64,000 bases of DNA, taken from assembly GCA_022510425.1 (NCBI GenBank), contig JAFLTO010000006.1, positions 62,001 to 126,000 of the forward strand, in the 5' to 3' direction. Below, in pieces: positions 34,250-42,385 of the stretch (position 1 is the stretch's first letter; every line of letters begins with the position of its first letter). Origin of the DNA: Muribaculaceae bacterium. Lineage in GTDB: Bacteria; Bacteroidota; Bacteroidia; Bacteroidales; Muribaculaceae. The translations under genes were made by a program, and so were the position numbers. The notes beneath the pieces are model-generated. The model worked only from the letters and a program-made list of their open reading frames with translations, was not told the DNA's origin and did no database searches.

Positions 34250-35699
34250 GATCCCGGGTATCAGTTTGAGTTTTTGATAGGGATGTCATGGAAGGGAGCA
34301 GATAAGAAGCCTTTGAATCTGTAGCGATAAGTACGAAGTCATCACCCTCGGATGCCGGGGATGATAAATCTATTATCCCGTCAGGATAGTTACCGAGATA
34401 ATGCAATTCCCCGTTTTTGGGATCCATCCACCATAACGTCTTTTCATTCCCTGAAATCCTTGACAGATCAAGTGTCATTGGTCGCCCCGTGTGGTTATAT
34501 ACAAGGAGATAGTCTGCGCCACGAGTAGCCAATAAACGATTGTACTTAATACCATTGTTTTTTAAAATAAGGCTGTCGGGAACACGCTCATAGTAAGGGA
34601 ATGTAAGAATTAGTTCCTTAAGATATTTCATCTGACCTCGCCCCGGATCATCAAGGGCCTTCCACCAGGGCTTGGAATCTCCATCAGCAAAATAGGCTCC
34701 CTCAATACCGGGCCGAATAAATTGCATAATAGAGTTATGGCCGTAAGTGTGTCCACAGGAACCGGCAAATACCGACCAGTAGGCATACCGTCTCATATCT
34801 TTGTCTGTCCATTTTGGCTCCAGAGGGTCATGGAGTCCCTGAGGGATATCTTCATAACTGGGCTCGCCGTCAAGCACCGGTTTCATTGGCAACACACGGG
34901 TAGCAGAGTCAACATACATCCAGGAGTCTTCTTCCGTTCCATCCGGGATAGGATAATCCTTGTTACCCATCCGCTGTCCGTAGCGTCGGTGACCACTCTG
35001 AAACATATTGAAATCCAACCAAGGCCGGGAATTAAACCACCGTGCAGACGTGGTACGACCCCTGGGATGGAAAGTCATCAAATGATTTGAATCATGGGTG
35101 CGTATGGTGGTTGCAAGCTTTTCCCACACTTCCTGTTTAATATTCCCTTCAATATCCCCGCCTATAATCCAGACAATATTTGGTCGATCTCCATAGCGAT
35201 CTGCAAGAAAACGGCCATAGGCCTCGGCCTGCTTCAAATCCATGTGTCCTGCTTTCACCAAACCTCCCCATATGCACACCATTCCGATATAAATTCCCTC
35301 CTTTTCAGCCTGATCAATTATATAGTCAAGATGATCCCAATAGCCGTAACCCGGAACACTGTCTATAGCCGAAAAGTTCCACCCATCAAGATGTGATTGA
35401 GCGCCATACACATTGAAGGAAGGGACTGCATTGAGTACTTGAATCTGCACTACGTTGAATCCGTCTTGTGCCGTTCTTTTGAGATAATATGCCGCTTCAT
35501 CTCGATCCAATCTCTCAGGAAGAAGCCATCCGGTGTCGCCCAACCAAAAGAAAGGCTCACCATCAGAATGACTAAGAAAGCGTTGATTTTGCGACACACC
35601 GAGAGGACCATGGTGCCAAGGCTTTCCCGCTGATGACTCAAAGATGGTCAAAATAAGAGTTAATGCTGTAATTAAAGAAGTTATAATATGGTGAGTCAT
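34239..35699 (-). CDS. Glycoside hydrolase, GH140-like (DUF4038, apiosidase family)
   Basis: Start set at ATG 35699, which yields a signal peptide (MTHHIITSLITALTLILTIFESSAG). The 486-residue protein has a (beta/alpha)8 domain typical of DUF4038/GH140: GEPFFWLGDTGW, WIIGGDIEGN and VLDGEPSYED, the last two fitting the Asp and Glu expected for catalysis. A C-terminal beta domain (about 400-480) has the TRGADYLLVYNHTG pattern of the collagen-binding-like module. GH140 includes an apiosidase of rhamnogalacturonan II. No SusC/SusD is near, so substrate is unknown. Confidence 0.8.
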   Translation of the reverse strand: MTHHIITSLITALTLILTIFESSAGKPWHHGPLGVSQNQRFLSHSDGEPFFWLGDTGWLLPERLDRDEAAYYLKRTAQDGFNVVQIQVLNAVPSFNVYGAQSHLDGWNFSAIDSVPGYGYWDHLDYIIDQAEKEGIYIGMVCIWGGLVKAGHMDLKQAEAYGRFLADRYGDRPNIVWIIGGDIEGNIKQEVWEKLATTIRTHDSNHLMTFHPRGRTTSARWFNSRPWLDFNMFQSGHRRYGQRMGNKDYPIPDGTEEDSWMYVDSATRVLPMKPVLDGEPSYEDIPQGLHDPLEPKWTDKDMRRYAYWSVFAGSCGHTYGHNSIMQFIRPGIEGAYFADGDSKPWWKALDDPGRGQMKYLKELILTFPYYERVPDSLILKNNGIKYNRLLATRGADYLLVYNHTGRPMTLDLSRISGNEKTLWWMDPKNGELHYLGNYPDGIIDLSSPASEGDDFVLIATDSKASYLLPSMTSLSKTQTDTRDLNE

Positions 35700-35736
35700 A
35701 GAAACTAATAAGCCTTGTGGTCTGATTATTATAAGA

Positions 35737-36366
35737 TTATTCAAAGGTTATTTCTTTGAAAAATTCGGGCCGATGGAAATCCGGTTTTTCAGTATTTATC
35801 GGGAAAAGTGTTATAAAGTGAGGCACCGGAAGATTATCTCCGCATTTATAGATATTGCATTTGGCACTTAACCCTTGAAAACCGTTTAATTTATGTTTGA
35901 AAAAGGCACTATATGGTATTTCCAACAATAGTTCCCAGGGAGAGGTTTCTAAAACGGCATTAAACGGCTCATCACACAGGGATGACGTTCTTTTAATCGA
36001 TTTCAGAATTTCAGGAGAAGCATACTCAACATTAAGTTTTCGGCCTTGTCGGTGAGACATAAGGATTCTTCCGATACAATTGGCTTCGATATTGTAGTAG
36101 CCTGAATCATCGAAAGAAATAAAGAGTTCCACACAAGAATCCTTCCATACTTCACCATTGTCTGACATTGCTTTGGCTGCTGTAAATTGTTCTCTAACTT
36201 TATATTTAATAAAGAGTGAATCATTATTGTGCCATAGTTGCACATTAACCTCAGGGCAATAGGGAAATTCATCTTTCCAATTTACACACTCCAGAATCAA
36301 TTGACAACGGGATGGTGTTTCCATCCCGTTGATAATTTTATTGACAAAAGGAACTTTTAACTCCAT
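35737..36366 (-). CDS. CBM9-like carbohydrate-binding protein
   Basis: A 209-residue protein with a CBM9-like/DOMON-type beta sandwich: VNVQLWHNNDSLFIKYKVRE, EVWKDSCVELFISFDDSGYYNIEANCIG and WELLLEIPYSAF. There is no signal peptide that I can see, which is odd for a sugar-binding module next to an exported glycosidase. It lies 2 nt after yqeY and 37 nt before the GH140-like start. Confidence 0.7.
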   Translation of the reverse strand: MELKVPFVNKIINGMETPSRCQLILECVNWKDEFPYCPEVNVQLWHNNDSLFIKYKVREQFTAAKAMSDNGEVWKDSCVELFISFDDSGYYNIEANCIGRILMSHRQGRKLNVEYASPEILKSIKRTSSLCDEPFNAVLETSPWELLLEIPYSAFFKHKLNGFQGLSAKCNIYKCGDNLPVPHFITLFPINTEKPDFHRPEFFKEITFE

Positions 36367-36368
36367 GA

Positions 36369-36821
36369 TTATTGTCCCAGAAGTTCCTTCACTTTAGCAG
36401 AAATAGCCTTACCCTCAGCCTTGCCTGCAAGTTTTTTGGTTGCTATTCCCATCACCTTGCCCATATCTTTCGGCCCTTCCGCACCGCTTTCAGTAATTAT
36501 TTCTTTTAAAGCTGCCGTCAATTCCTCTTCTGTGAGTTGCTTTGGAAGATATTCCTCGATTACTGCAGCTTCCGCCAATTCATTTTCCGCCAGTTCGGGT
36601 CGATTGTTTTCTTGGTAGATATTGGCACTTTCCTTACGTTGTTTCACCATCTTCACCAAAATTTTGGTGGCCGCTTCGTCAGTGAGTTCGCCATTGGCAC
36701 CTTTTGCAGTCTTAGCTTCAAGAAATTCTTTTTTCACTCCTCTCAGAGCTTCCAATCTCACTTTATCTCTTGCGAGCATTGCTTTTTTGATATCCTCGCT
36801 TACTTGATCGAATAAATTCAT
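36369..36821 (-). CDS. GatB/YqeY domain protein
   Basis: A 150-residue YqeY-type protein: DIKKAMLARDKVRLEALRGVKKEF at the start, then KMVKQRKESANIYQENNRPELAENELAEAAVIEEYLPKQLTEEEL and the GPKDMGKVMG turn, as in the helical tail domain of GatB. It may interact with tRNA-dependent amidation, but free YqeY has no settled function. It follows the carboxyltransferase by 15 nt. Confidence 0.92.
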   Translation of the reverse strand: MNLFDQVSEDIKKAMLARDKVRLEALRGVKKEFLEAKTAKGANGELTDEAATKILVKMVKQRKESANIYQENNRPELAENELAEAAVIEEYLPKQLTEEELTAALKEIITESGAEGPKDMGKVMGIATKKLAGKAEGKAISAKVKELLGQ

Positions 36822-36836
36822 ATTGTCAGAACATTC

Positions 36837-39191
36837 TTACTTACCACATGAAATTCTAATATTCACAGTGCCGTCGGGTGCCACACTGATGTCAAGAGTA
36901 GTACCGGCAGGCAATTTGATTCCCTTATCATCACCTTGATAATTTTTCAAGCTTGCCGGAGCATTACCTGTTCCACCTTCCACAGGGTGAAGTGCCTTGC
37001 TGTCGTCATAACCGGCAACAGGATCAACCTTGATAGGAGCTATCTTCATAGGTTTGTGAGCCTGTGCTTGTGGTGCAGGTTTCGGAGCAGGCGCATTTGC
37101 TACCGATGCATTGCCCACTGCCCAACGAAGAATGGGTTGATCAGTAGCCATTATATCGCCATCCGAAAGCAATAACGCTTCCACTACTCCGTCTCTTTCA
37201 GCCACGAGGTTGTTCTCCATCTTCATTGCCTCATACACAAGAATTGTGTCGCCGGCTTTTATTGCATCTCCCGGTTTAACCTTGAATTCCATAATAGTGC
37301 CACCCATAGGAGCAAGCAATACTTCTCCACTGCCTTTTGGGGTTTCATTTGATGCCGGAACTTCCGCTACCGCAGCTCCCTCAAATTCTATAAGCGGCTG
37401 ATCAGTAGCCATTACATCGCCTTCGTTTACAAGCACCTTCTTAACTTTTCCACCCATTTCAGAAGCCAGATCATTCTCCATCTTCATGGCTTCGTAAACT
37501 ATTACAGTATCTCCGGGTTTTACGTTATCTCCCGGTTTAACCTTGACACTAAGAATTGTGCCGCCCATAGGAGCACGGAATACAGGACCATTACCAGCCA
37601 CTGCTGACGCACCGTCACCTGCTTTAGCTTCTGCCTGTGCTTTCGCTCCGCTCGCTTCATATTCAGCTTTACGCTTGTTGGTGAGATAAGTCTTAGCTAC
37701 TGCCGGTAGCAATTCAAGGAGCAGATATTCTTCTTCATTCTGTGCAAGTTTTACGCCTCCAAATTGTTCAAGCACCGGATTTTCAGGTTTCTTATAACTT
37801 GAAACATCAAAAGGCTTTTCTTCCGCTTCGCCTGTAATTTGTTTACGGAATTCGGGATCGATAGCCACCGGAGTCTTTCCATATTCGCCTTTCACGAGGG
37901 CAATGAATTGATTGCTCTTGTTTGTATAGTCAGGTTTCCCATTTCTACGGTCAATCGCCAAAGACACCGCCTGTGAACCCACAATCTGACTTGTTGGAGT
38001 AACCAAAGGAACCAATCCCGCATCACGACGTACTTTCGGAATCAATGCCATGGCCTCTTCAATCACATCTTCTGCATTTAGTGCTCTAAGATTGGCTACC
38101 ATATTAGAGTACATACCTCCCGGCACCTCTGCATTCTTCACTATTTCATTAGGTTTCGGGAATCCGAAATAAGCATCAATCTTATGGCAGGCATCAAGCA
38201 ATTCTTCTTCACGATTATCTTTTGCAGCCTCTATAGCCCTGTCAAATTCCATATCTATCTCCTTCGGCATAGACGCATAGGCCTCTTCAAAGTCTCTTTG
38301 CCATTTGTCTTTGTTTAGATCGAAATCGGAAAGAGCCATTCTTGCTTCCTTTAGGGTTTCTCGAATCTTGGCCACAGCTTCCATATTAACATCGAGCTCT
38401 ATACCCAGTTTCTGACAGAAGATGTCTACAAGTTCGATTGCCGGAGCGGCTGATCCACCACCGAACCACCAAATGTTGGTGTCAACGATATCCACACCTT
38501 GAATAATGGCAGTCAATACTGATGCCAATCCATATCCCGGAGTACAGTGAGTATGGAAATCTACAGGCACCTTCAAAGCCGCTTTCAATTTTGGCATTAA
38601 TGTATATATTCTTGAGGGATTTACTAAACCAGCCATATCCTTCACAGTCACCATCTTGGCACCAAGTTTTTCCATTTCAAGAGCCAGGTTCACGAAATAT
38701 TCATCTGTAAAGATCTTCTCTTCCTCCGGAGTTCCTTTCGGGTCGATAGTGTAACACACAGCTGTATCTGCGATTCCACCGAGATCATTTATCATCTTGA
38801 CAGACGACTTGATGTTGTCGATATCATTAAGGGCATCAAAAATTCGCATTATGTTCAAGCCATTCTTGATCGCTTCTTTATAAAATCCTTCGAGCACACT
38901 TTCAGGATAAGGAACGTAGCCGAAAAGATTTCTTCCGCGTGATAGAGCACTCAGAAGTGAAATGCCCTTCATGGCTTTTGAACATTCGCGAAGACGATCC
39001 CAGGGGCTCTCTCCCAGATATCTCATCACGGAATCGGGCACCGCTCCACCCCACACTTCCATGATATAAAATTTCGCCTCTTTATATAAAGGAAGCAATT
39101 TATCTATATTTTCTTGCTTCATACGGGTGGCAAACAATGATTGCTGTCCATCCCTGAGAGTAAGATCTCTTATTTTTAATTTTCTTCCCAT
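36837..39191 (-). CDS. Biotin-dependent carboxyltransferase (pyruvate carboxylase B / oxaloacetate decarboxylase alpha) with two biotin domains
   Basis: 784 residues, longer than the usual 600 or so. An HMGL-like carboxyltransferase barrel (about 1-280) has TLRDGQQSLFATRM, VKDMAGL and the metal pair H213/H215 in DFHTHCTPGYG; a conserved PYC/OADA domain follows (about 300-490). Then come two biotinyl domains, each with EAMKMEN: the first about 536-604 (Lys570), the second about 624-691 (Lys657). A Pro/Ala/Lys linker and a short beta segment (LPAGTTLDISVAPDGTVNIRIS) end the protein. No oadB/oadG or biotin carboxylase gene is adjacent, so pyruvate carboxylation and oxaloacetate decarboxylation are both possible. 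Confidence 0.85.
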   Translation of the reverse strand: MGRKLKIRDLTLRDGQQSLFATRMKQENIDKLLPLYKEAKFYIMEVWGGAVPDSVMRYLGESPWDRLRECSKAMKGISLLSALSRGRNLFGYVPYPESVLEGFYKEAIKNGLNIMRIFDALNDIDNIKSSVKMINDLGGIADTAVCYTIDPKGTPEEEKIFTDEYFVNLALEMEKLGAKMVTVKDMAGLVNPSRIYTLMPKLKAALKVPVDFHTHCTPGYGLASVLTAIIQGVDIVDTNIWWFGGGSAAPAIELVDIFCQKLGIELDVNMEAVAKIRETLKEARMALSDFDLNKDKWQRDFEEAYASMPKEIDMEFDRAIEAAKDNREEELLDACHKIDAYFGFPKPNEIVKNAEVPGGMYSNMVANLRALNAEDVIEEAMALIPKVRRDAGLVPLVTPTSQIVGSQAVSLAIDRRNGKPDYTNKSNQFIALVKGEYGKTPVAIDPEFRKQITGEAEEKPFDVSSYKKPENPVLEQFGGVKLAQNEEEYLLLELLPAVAKTYLTNKRKAEYEASGAKAQAEAKAGDGASAVAGNGPVFRAPMGGTILSVKVKPGDNVKPGDTVIVYEAMKMENDLASEMGGKVKKVLVNEGDVMATDQPLIEFEGAAVAEVPASNETPKGSGEVLLAPMGGTIMEFKVKPGDAIKAGDTILVYEAMKMENNLVAERDGVVEALLLSDGDIMATDQPILRWAVGNASVANAPAPKPAPQAQAHKPMKIAPIKVDPVAGYDDSKALHPVEGGTGNAPASLKNYQGDDKGIKLPAGTTLDISVAPDGTVNIRISCGK

Positions 39192-39256
39192 AGTGGTATT
39201 TTTGGCTAATTTTTATTGGTGATTATATGTGTTTATTATGGTATAGATTAACTTTC

Positions 39257-39264
39257 CAAATTTA
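39257..39264 (-). promoter_or_regulatory. -7 box of the carboxyltransferase operon
   Basis: The minus strand reads TAAATTTG, 65 nt before the ATG at 39191. Confidence 0.55.
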
Positions 39265-39336
39265 GGAATAAATTTTTATTCCTAAAAAAAAATCGTATAA
39301 TCACAAAAGGTTTCTATTTTTTTCGCATAGTTTCCT

Positions 39337-39344
39337 TAATTTTG
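39337..39344 (+). promoter_or_regulatory. -7 box of the DUF3108 gene
   Basis: TAATTTTG, 78 nt before the ATG at 39423; the leader is otherwise unremarkable. Confidence 0.55.
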
Positions 39345-39422
39345 TGCAATAATTTCTCTTTTACAGCAACCATTTACTCACAGGGGTTGTTTTATTAAGA
39401 AGAAAAGGTTAAACATTCCACT

Positions 39423-40163
39423 ATGAAAAAATATTTTCTGCTGACATTCGCTTTCTTTGCTTGTTTTCTTGCAAAGGCAGGAAGCCCTATTCAACTCACT
39501 GAAATTCCTTATAACGTCAACTATCATTGGGGCATCATAGATGTCAACATCGCCCATGGCACTGTGAAATATGAATGTGACGGCACTAATTTCCATGGCA
39601 CTCTTGATGGAGTCAGCATTCCTTGGGAAGGGCATGTGATTGTGGTGTCGGATACTCTGAAAACTCAATTCCTCCCGGGCGAGAAATATAGCAAAGAGAA
39701 AATAACTTATCAATCCGGTTGGTATCGCCGTCCCAAAGCAAAATATTTTAGAAGCAACGACTATAACCCGGCAAACCCTGCCAATTATAAAAACATTGCC
39801 GGACAAGGAGAATACGATGCCAGCAATGCTTCAATGGAAGCTATCACTATCACATCCGATATGATCGGTATGTATTATTATGCCCATGAGATAGATTTCG
39901 AGTCAATGCAGCCGAATCAACAGATCACTATCCCCATAGAAGGGGTTTATGCCCAGGAAGTGGTGATTACATATTTAGGTAAAGGTTCGTATGAAATCGA
40001 AAACATAAATTATCCAACTTATAATTGTATGTTTGAATATAATTACAAAGGCACAATGTCGGGCTATCCGGTACAGATGAGAATACATCAAACCGACCGT
40101 ATACCTGTTTTCCTTAGTGCAAGTATCCCGGTCGGCAAAATAGAGATGATTTATAATCCTTAA
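39423..40163 (+). CDS. DUF3108-like exported protein
   Basis: A 246-residue protein with a signal peptide (MKKYFLLTFAFFACFLAKA). The opening NVNYHWGIIDVNIAHGTV and the regular beta pattern resemble DUF3108 proteins, often annotated near lipid A or envelope genes but of unknown role. Its stop overlaps the luxS stop by 4 bp (convergent). Confidence 0.65.
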   Translation: MKKYFLLTFAFFACFLAKAGSPIQLTEIPYNVNYHWGIIDVNIAHGTVKYECDGTNFHGTLDGVSIPWEGHVIVVSDTLKTQFLPGEKYSKEKITYQSGWYRRPKAKYFRSNDYNPANPANYKNIAGQGEYDASNASMEAITITSDMIGMYYYAHEIDFESMQPNQQITIPIEGVYAQEVVITYLGKGSYEIENINYPTYNCMFEYNYKGTMSGYPVQMRIHQTDRIPVFLSASIPVGKIEMIYNP

Positions 40164-40642
40164 TCCGGATAATTCAAGTTTGCTTCAGTAGAATTCAACA
40201 ACACTTCATTTAGATATTGTTTAGCGGTGGCCTTGGCTGCCGCTAAATCATTAAACAGGTAATTACCACAATCCTTGGGAGAAGCTCCGGGAATGTTTCC
40301 TTCAAATTCCGATATAAATCTGAAGGTGTCCTTAAGTAGCGGCACTATGTCTTTGGAGTTCAAGTCTCCTTGAAGAATCAAATAACATCCCGTGCAACAG
40401 CCCATTGGCCCCCAATACACCACTCTTTCTTTCCATTCAGGATTATTTCTCAAATATGTGGCTGCAAGATGTTCGATTGTATGTAAGGCTTCAGGACTGA
40501 CTGCTTCCATCCTGTTGGGTTCGGTTAAGCGTATATCGAAAGTAGTTAATACATCACCTCGGGGGGTATTGTCTTTCCTTGAGACATACACACCCCTTAA
40601 CAACTTTTCATGATCAATAGTAAAACTCGGTATCTTCTCCAT
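40160..40642 (-). CDS. luxS: S-ribosylhomocysteine lyase LuxS
   Basis: A complete 160-residue LuxS. Metal ligands His54 and His58 with the catalytic Glu57 lie in HTIEHLA; Cys125 in KDCGNY is the third ligand; the catalytic cysteine is in GCCTGCY (81-87). The enzyme splits S-ribosylhomocysteine to homocysteine and DPD, the precursor of AI-2. It is the third gene after rsmG and an MBL hydrolase, 25 nt downstream of the latter; no Pfs/MTAN gene is adjacent. Confidence 0.95.
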   Translation of the reverse strand: MEKIPSFTIDHEKLLRGVYVSRKDNTPRGDVLTTFDIRLTEPNRMEAVSPEALHTIEHLAATYLRNNPEWKERVVYWGPMGCCTGCYLILQGDLNSKDIVPLLKDTFRFISEFEGNIPGASPKDCGNYLFNDLAAAKATAKQYLNEVLLNSTEANLNYPD

Positions 40643-40667
40643 TAGTGTGGCATGTAATGGTGTATGA

Positions 40668-41309
40668 TTAAGAAAGGAAAGGATTGGATTGTTTCTCCTC
40701 TCCTATTGTAGAGGATGGTCCGTGCCCCGGCAAAACGACGGTGTCATCAGGAAGTGATAATAATTCGGATTCAATACTATCTATCAATTCCTTATAGTTT
40801 CCTCCCGGAAGGTCGGTTCGGCCGATGCTACCTTTGAACAATGCATCTCCCGAGATAAGATATCCACCTTCTTTATCATAAAGAGCCACACTTCCTTTTG
40901 AGTGTCCGGGAACAGAAATTACTTGCAATACTCCTTTCCCTATTTTTATCTTGTCTCCTGCTTTTATATATTCTGATATTTCGATATTTTCAAGTGGAAG
41001 ATTAAGTCCGAACATTGCGGCTTGTTGGGCCATCCCTTCTCCTAAAAATTTATCTCCTTCATGAGCTAAAATCGGAGCTCCATATTTCTTTCTTAAAAAC
41101 GGGATGCCGGCCACATGATCAATATGGAGATGAGTGTTGATTATTTGTGTTAATTTCAAACCTTTGTCTTCTATAAAGTTCTCAATGGCTTTCTCTTCCC
41201 CGGGTGTAGACATTCCCGGATCTATCACAGCACATTCTTTGGTTTCAGGATCAAATACCAAATAAGTGTTGATCCCGAAAAGACTGAATTGAAAAATCGC
41301 TACCTGCAT
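40668..41309 (-). CDS. MBL-fold metallo-hydrolase (glyoxalase II-like)
   Basis: A 213-residue metallo-beta-lactamase-fold protein with the HxHxDH motif THLHIDHVAG (H60, H62, D64, H65), a GHSKGSVALY block, SGDALFKGSIGRTDLPGG and the final PGHG. The pattern fits the hydroxyacylglutathione hydrolase-like (YcbL) group. Substrate unknown. Confidence 0.88.
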   Translation of the reverse strand: MQVAIFQFSLFGINTYLVFDPETKECAVIDPGMSTPGEEKAIENFIEDKGLKLTQIINTHLHIDHVAGIPFLRKKYGAPILAHEGDKFLGEGMAQQAAMFGLNLPLENIEISEYIKAGDKIKIGKGVLQVISVPGHSKGSVALYDKEGGYLISGDALFKGSIGRTDLPGGNYKELIDSIESELLSLPDDTVVLPGHGPSSTIGEEKQSNPFLS

Positions 41310-41390
41310 AATTTTTGATTATTTATAGTAATTGCACTATATTTACCTTTTCCCTCAAACCCCAGTCTCTCATACCTTATACTCTATACC

Positions 41391-42020
41391 CTATCCCCCT
41401 ATCGGGGTATAGACAATTTGTTTGGTTTGGAAGTATGGTTCTGTAAAATAAGAAGAAACCGGTACTACCTCTGATATGGATGCATATTTTCCTAATTCTT
41501 CTTTCACATCTCCTCCCTTCAACGTGATGAGCCCGTTAGGCAGGGCATTATGGGATGCCTTGGAAATATTTTTTTTCGATATCTTGATTAAGGTTGGTTG
41601 GTCGGTAACAGCTCTAGAAACCACAAAGTCTGCCATAACCTTACATTCTCCCATGTCACCATGCTGAAAAGTCACATTCTCCAAACCTATTTCCCCTGCT
41701 ATTTCTTCCGCCACTTTCACCTTTTTCCCGATTCGGTCGATCAAATGAAATTTTACGTCCGGAAACATGACTGCCAAGGGAAGCCCCGGAAGGCCACCTC
41801 CGGTGCCCAAATCTATCACCACTGTCCCCGGAGTAAATTTTATATATTTAGCGATAGCAAGTGAATGAAGAATATGATTCGTTTCTATGTTATCTATATC
41901 TTTTCTCGATACTACATTCACTTTTTCATTTAACTCGCGAAATATTTGTGCCATTTTTTCCAACCGTTCAATCTGTAGGTCGGTTATCCAGGGGAAATAT
42001 TGCCTATAGGTTTCTTTCAT
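41391..42020 (-). CDS. rsmG: 16S rRNA (guanine(527)-N7)-methyltransferase RsmG
   Basis: A 209-residue SAM-dependent methyltransferase: IVDLGTGGG-type motif I (here VIDLGTGGGLPGLPLAVMFP), preceded by NVVSRKDIDNIETNHILHSLA, with VSRAV later, all typical of RsmG (GidB). It methylates G527 of 16S rRNA. It heads the unit rsmG-MBL-luxS behind a TATATTTG box. Confidence 0.95.
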   Translation of the reverse strand: MKETYRQYFPWITDLQIERLEKMAQIFRELNEKVNVVSRKDIDNIETNHILHSLAIAKYIKFTPGTVVIDLGTGGGLPGLPLAVMFPDVKFHLIDRIGKKVKVAEEIAGEIGLENVTFQHGDMGECKVMADFVVSRAVTDQPTLIKISKKNISKASHNALPNGLITLKGGDVKEELGKYASISEVVPVSSYFTEPYFQTKQIVYTPIGG

Positions 42021-42037
42021 TTCTCTTCTTTATAGTG

Positions 42038-42045
42038 CAAATATA
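42038..42045 (-). promoter_or_regulatory. -7 box of rsmG
   Basis: TATATTTG on the minus strand, 17 nt before the ATG; divergent from the rpmH promoter. Confidence 0.55.
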
Positions 42046-42063
42046 AGTAAAGTAAGCCTAAAG

Positions 42064-42095
42064 TTTGTGGGTTTGAAACTTATTTTCTAAATTTG
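42064..42095 (+). promoter_or_regulatory. Promoter of rpmH
   Basis: TTTG at 42064-42067, 20 nt, then TAAATTTG at 42088-42095, 47 nt before the ATG. Confidence 0.7.
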
Positions 42096-42142
42096 CACTC
42101 TGAAATTTAGCGTTACATCCTTTGAAATAAATTCAATTAGAT

Positions 42143-42298
42143 ATGAAAAGAACATTCCAACCATCTAACCGTAGAAGAGTCAACAAGCATGGTTTCAGAG
42201 AAAGAATGGCTACCAAAGACGGCCGCAAAGTCCTTTCTCGTCGTCGTGCCAAAGGCCGTGCTTCTCTGACTGTTTCTGATCACCTCGGTTCTAAGTAA
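42143..42298 (+). CDS. rpmH: 50S ribosomal protein L34
   Basis: A short frame of 51 residues starting [20 protein letters not shown] and continuing with [20 protein letters not shown], the unmistakable L34 sequence. It is a structural protein of the large ribosomal subunit. It has its own promoter and a perfect 9-bp terminator. The usual partners dnaA and rnpA are not adjacent. Confidence 0.97.
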   Translation: MKRTFQPSNRRRVNKHGFRERMATKDGRKVLSRRRAKGRASLTVSDHLGSK

Positions 42299-42326
42299 GA
42301 AATTAGGAAATTTATTTCCGATGGCC

Positions 42327-42356
42327 CACCAGCTCCAAGAGCTGGTGATTTTTTTT
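42327..42356 (+). terminator. Intrinsic terminator after rpmH
   Basis: CACCAGCTC (42327-42335), loop CAA, GAGCTGGTG (42339-42347), then ATTTTTTTT. Confidence 0.92.
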
Positions 42357-42373
42357 GTGCCCAATTTTATTGC

Positions 42374-42381
42374 TAATTTTG
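42374..42381 (+). promoter_or_regulatory. -7 box of the epimerase gene, adjoining the start codon
   Basis: TAATTTTG followed by CAAT and the ATG at 42386, the same layout as at nnr. Predicts a leaderless message. Confidence 0.5.
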
Positions 42382-42385
42382 CAAT

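Noticed and set aside
35700-35744. Upstream TTG start for the GH140-like gene
   Set aside because: It would put 15 residues before the signal peptide and overlap the CBM9-like gene; ATG 35699 gives a normal signal.
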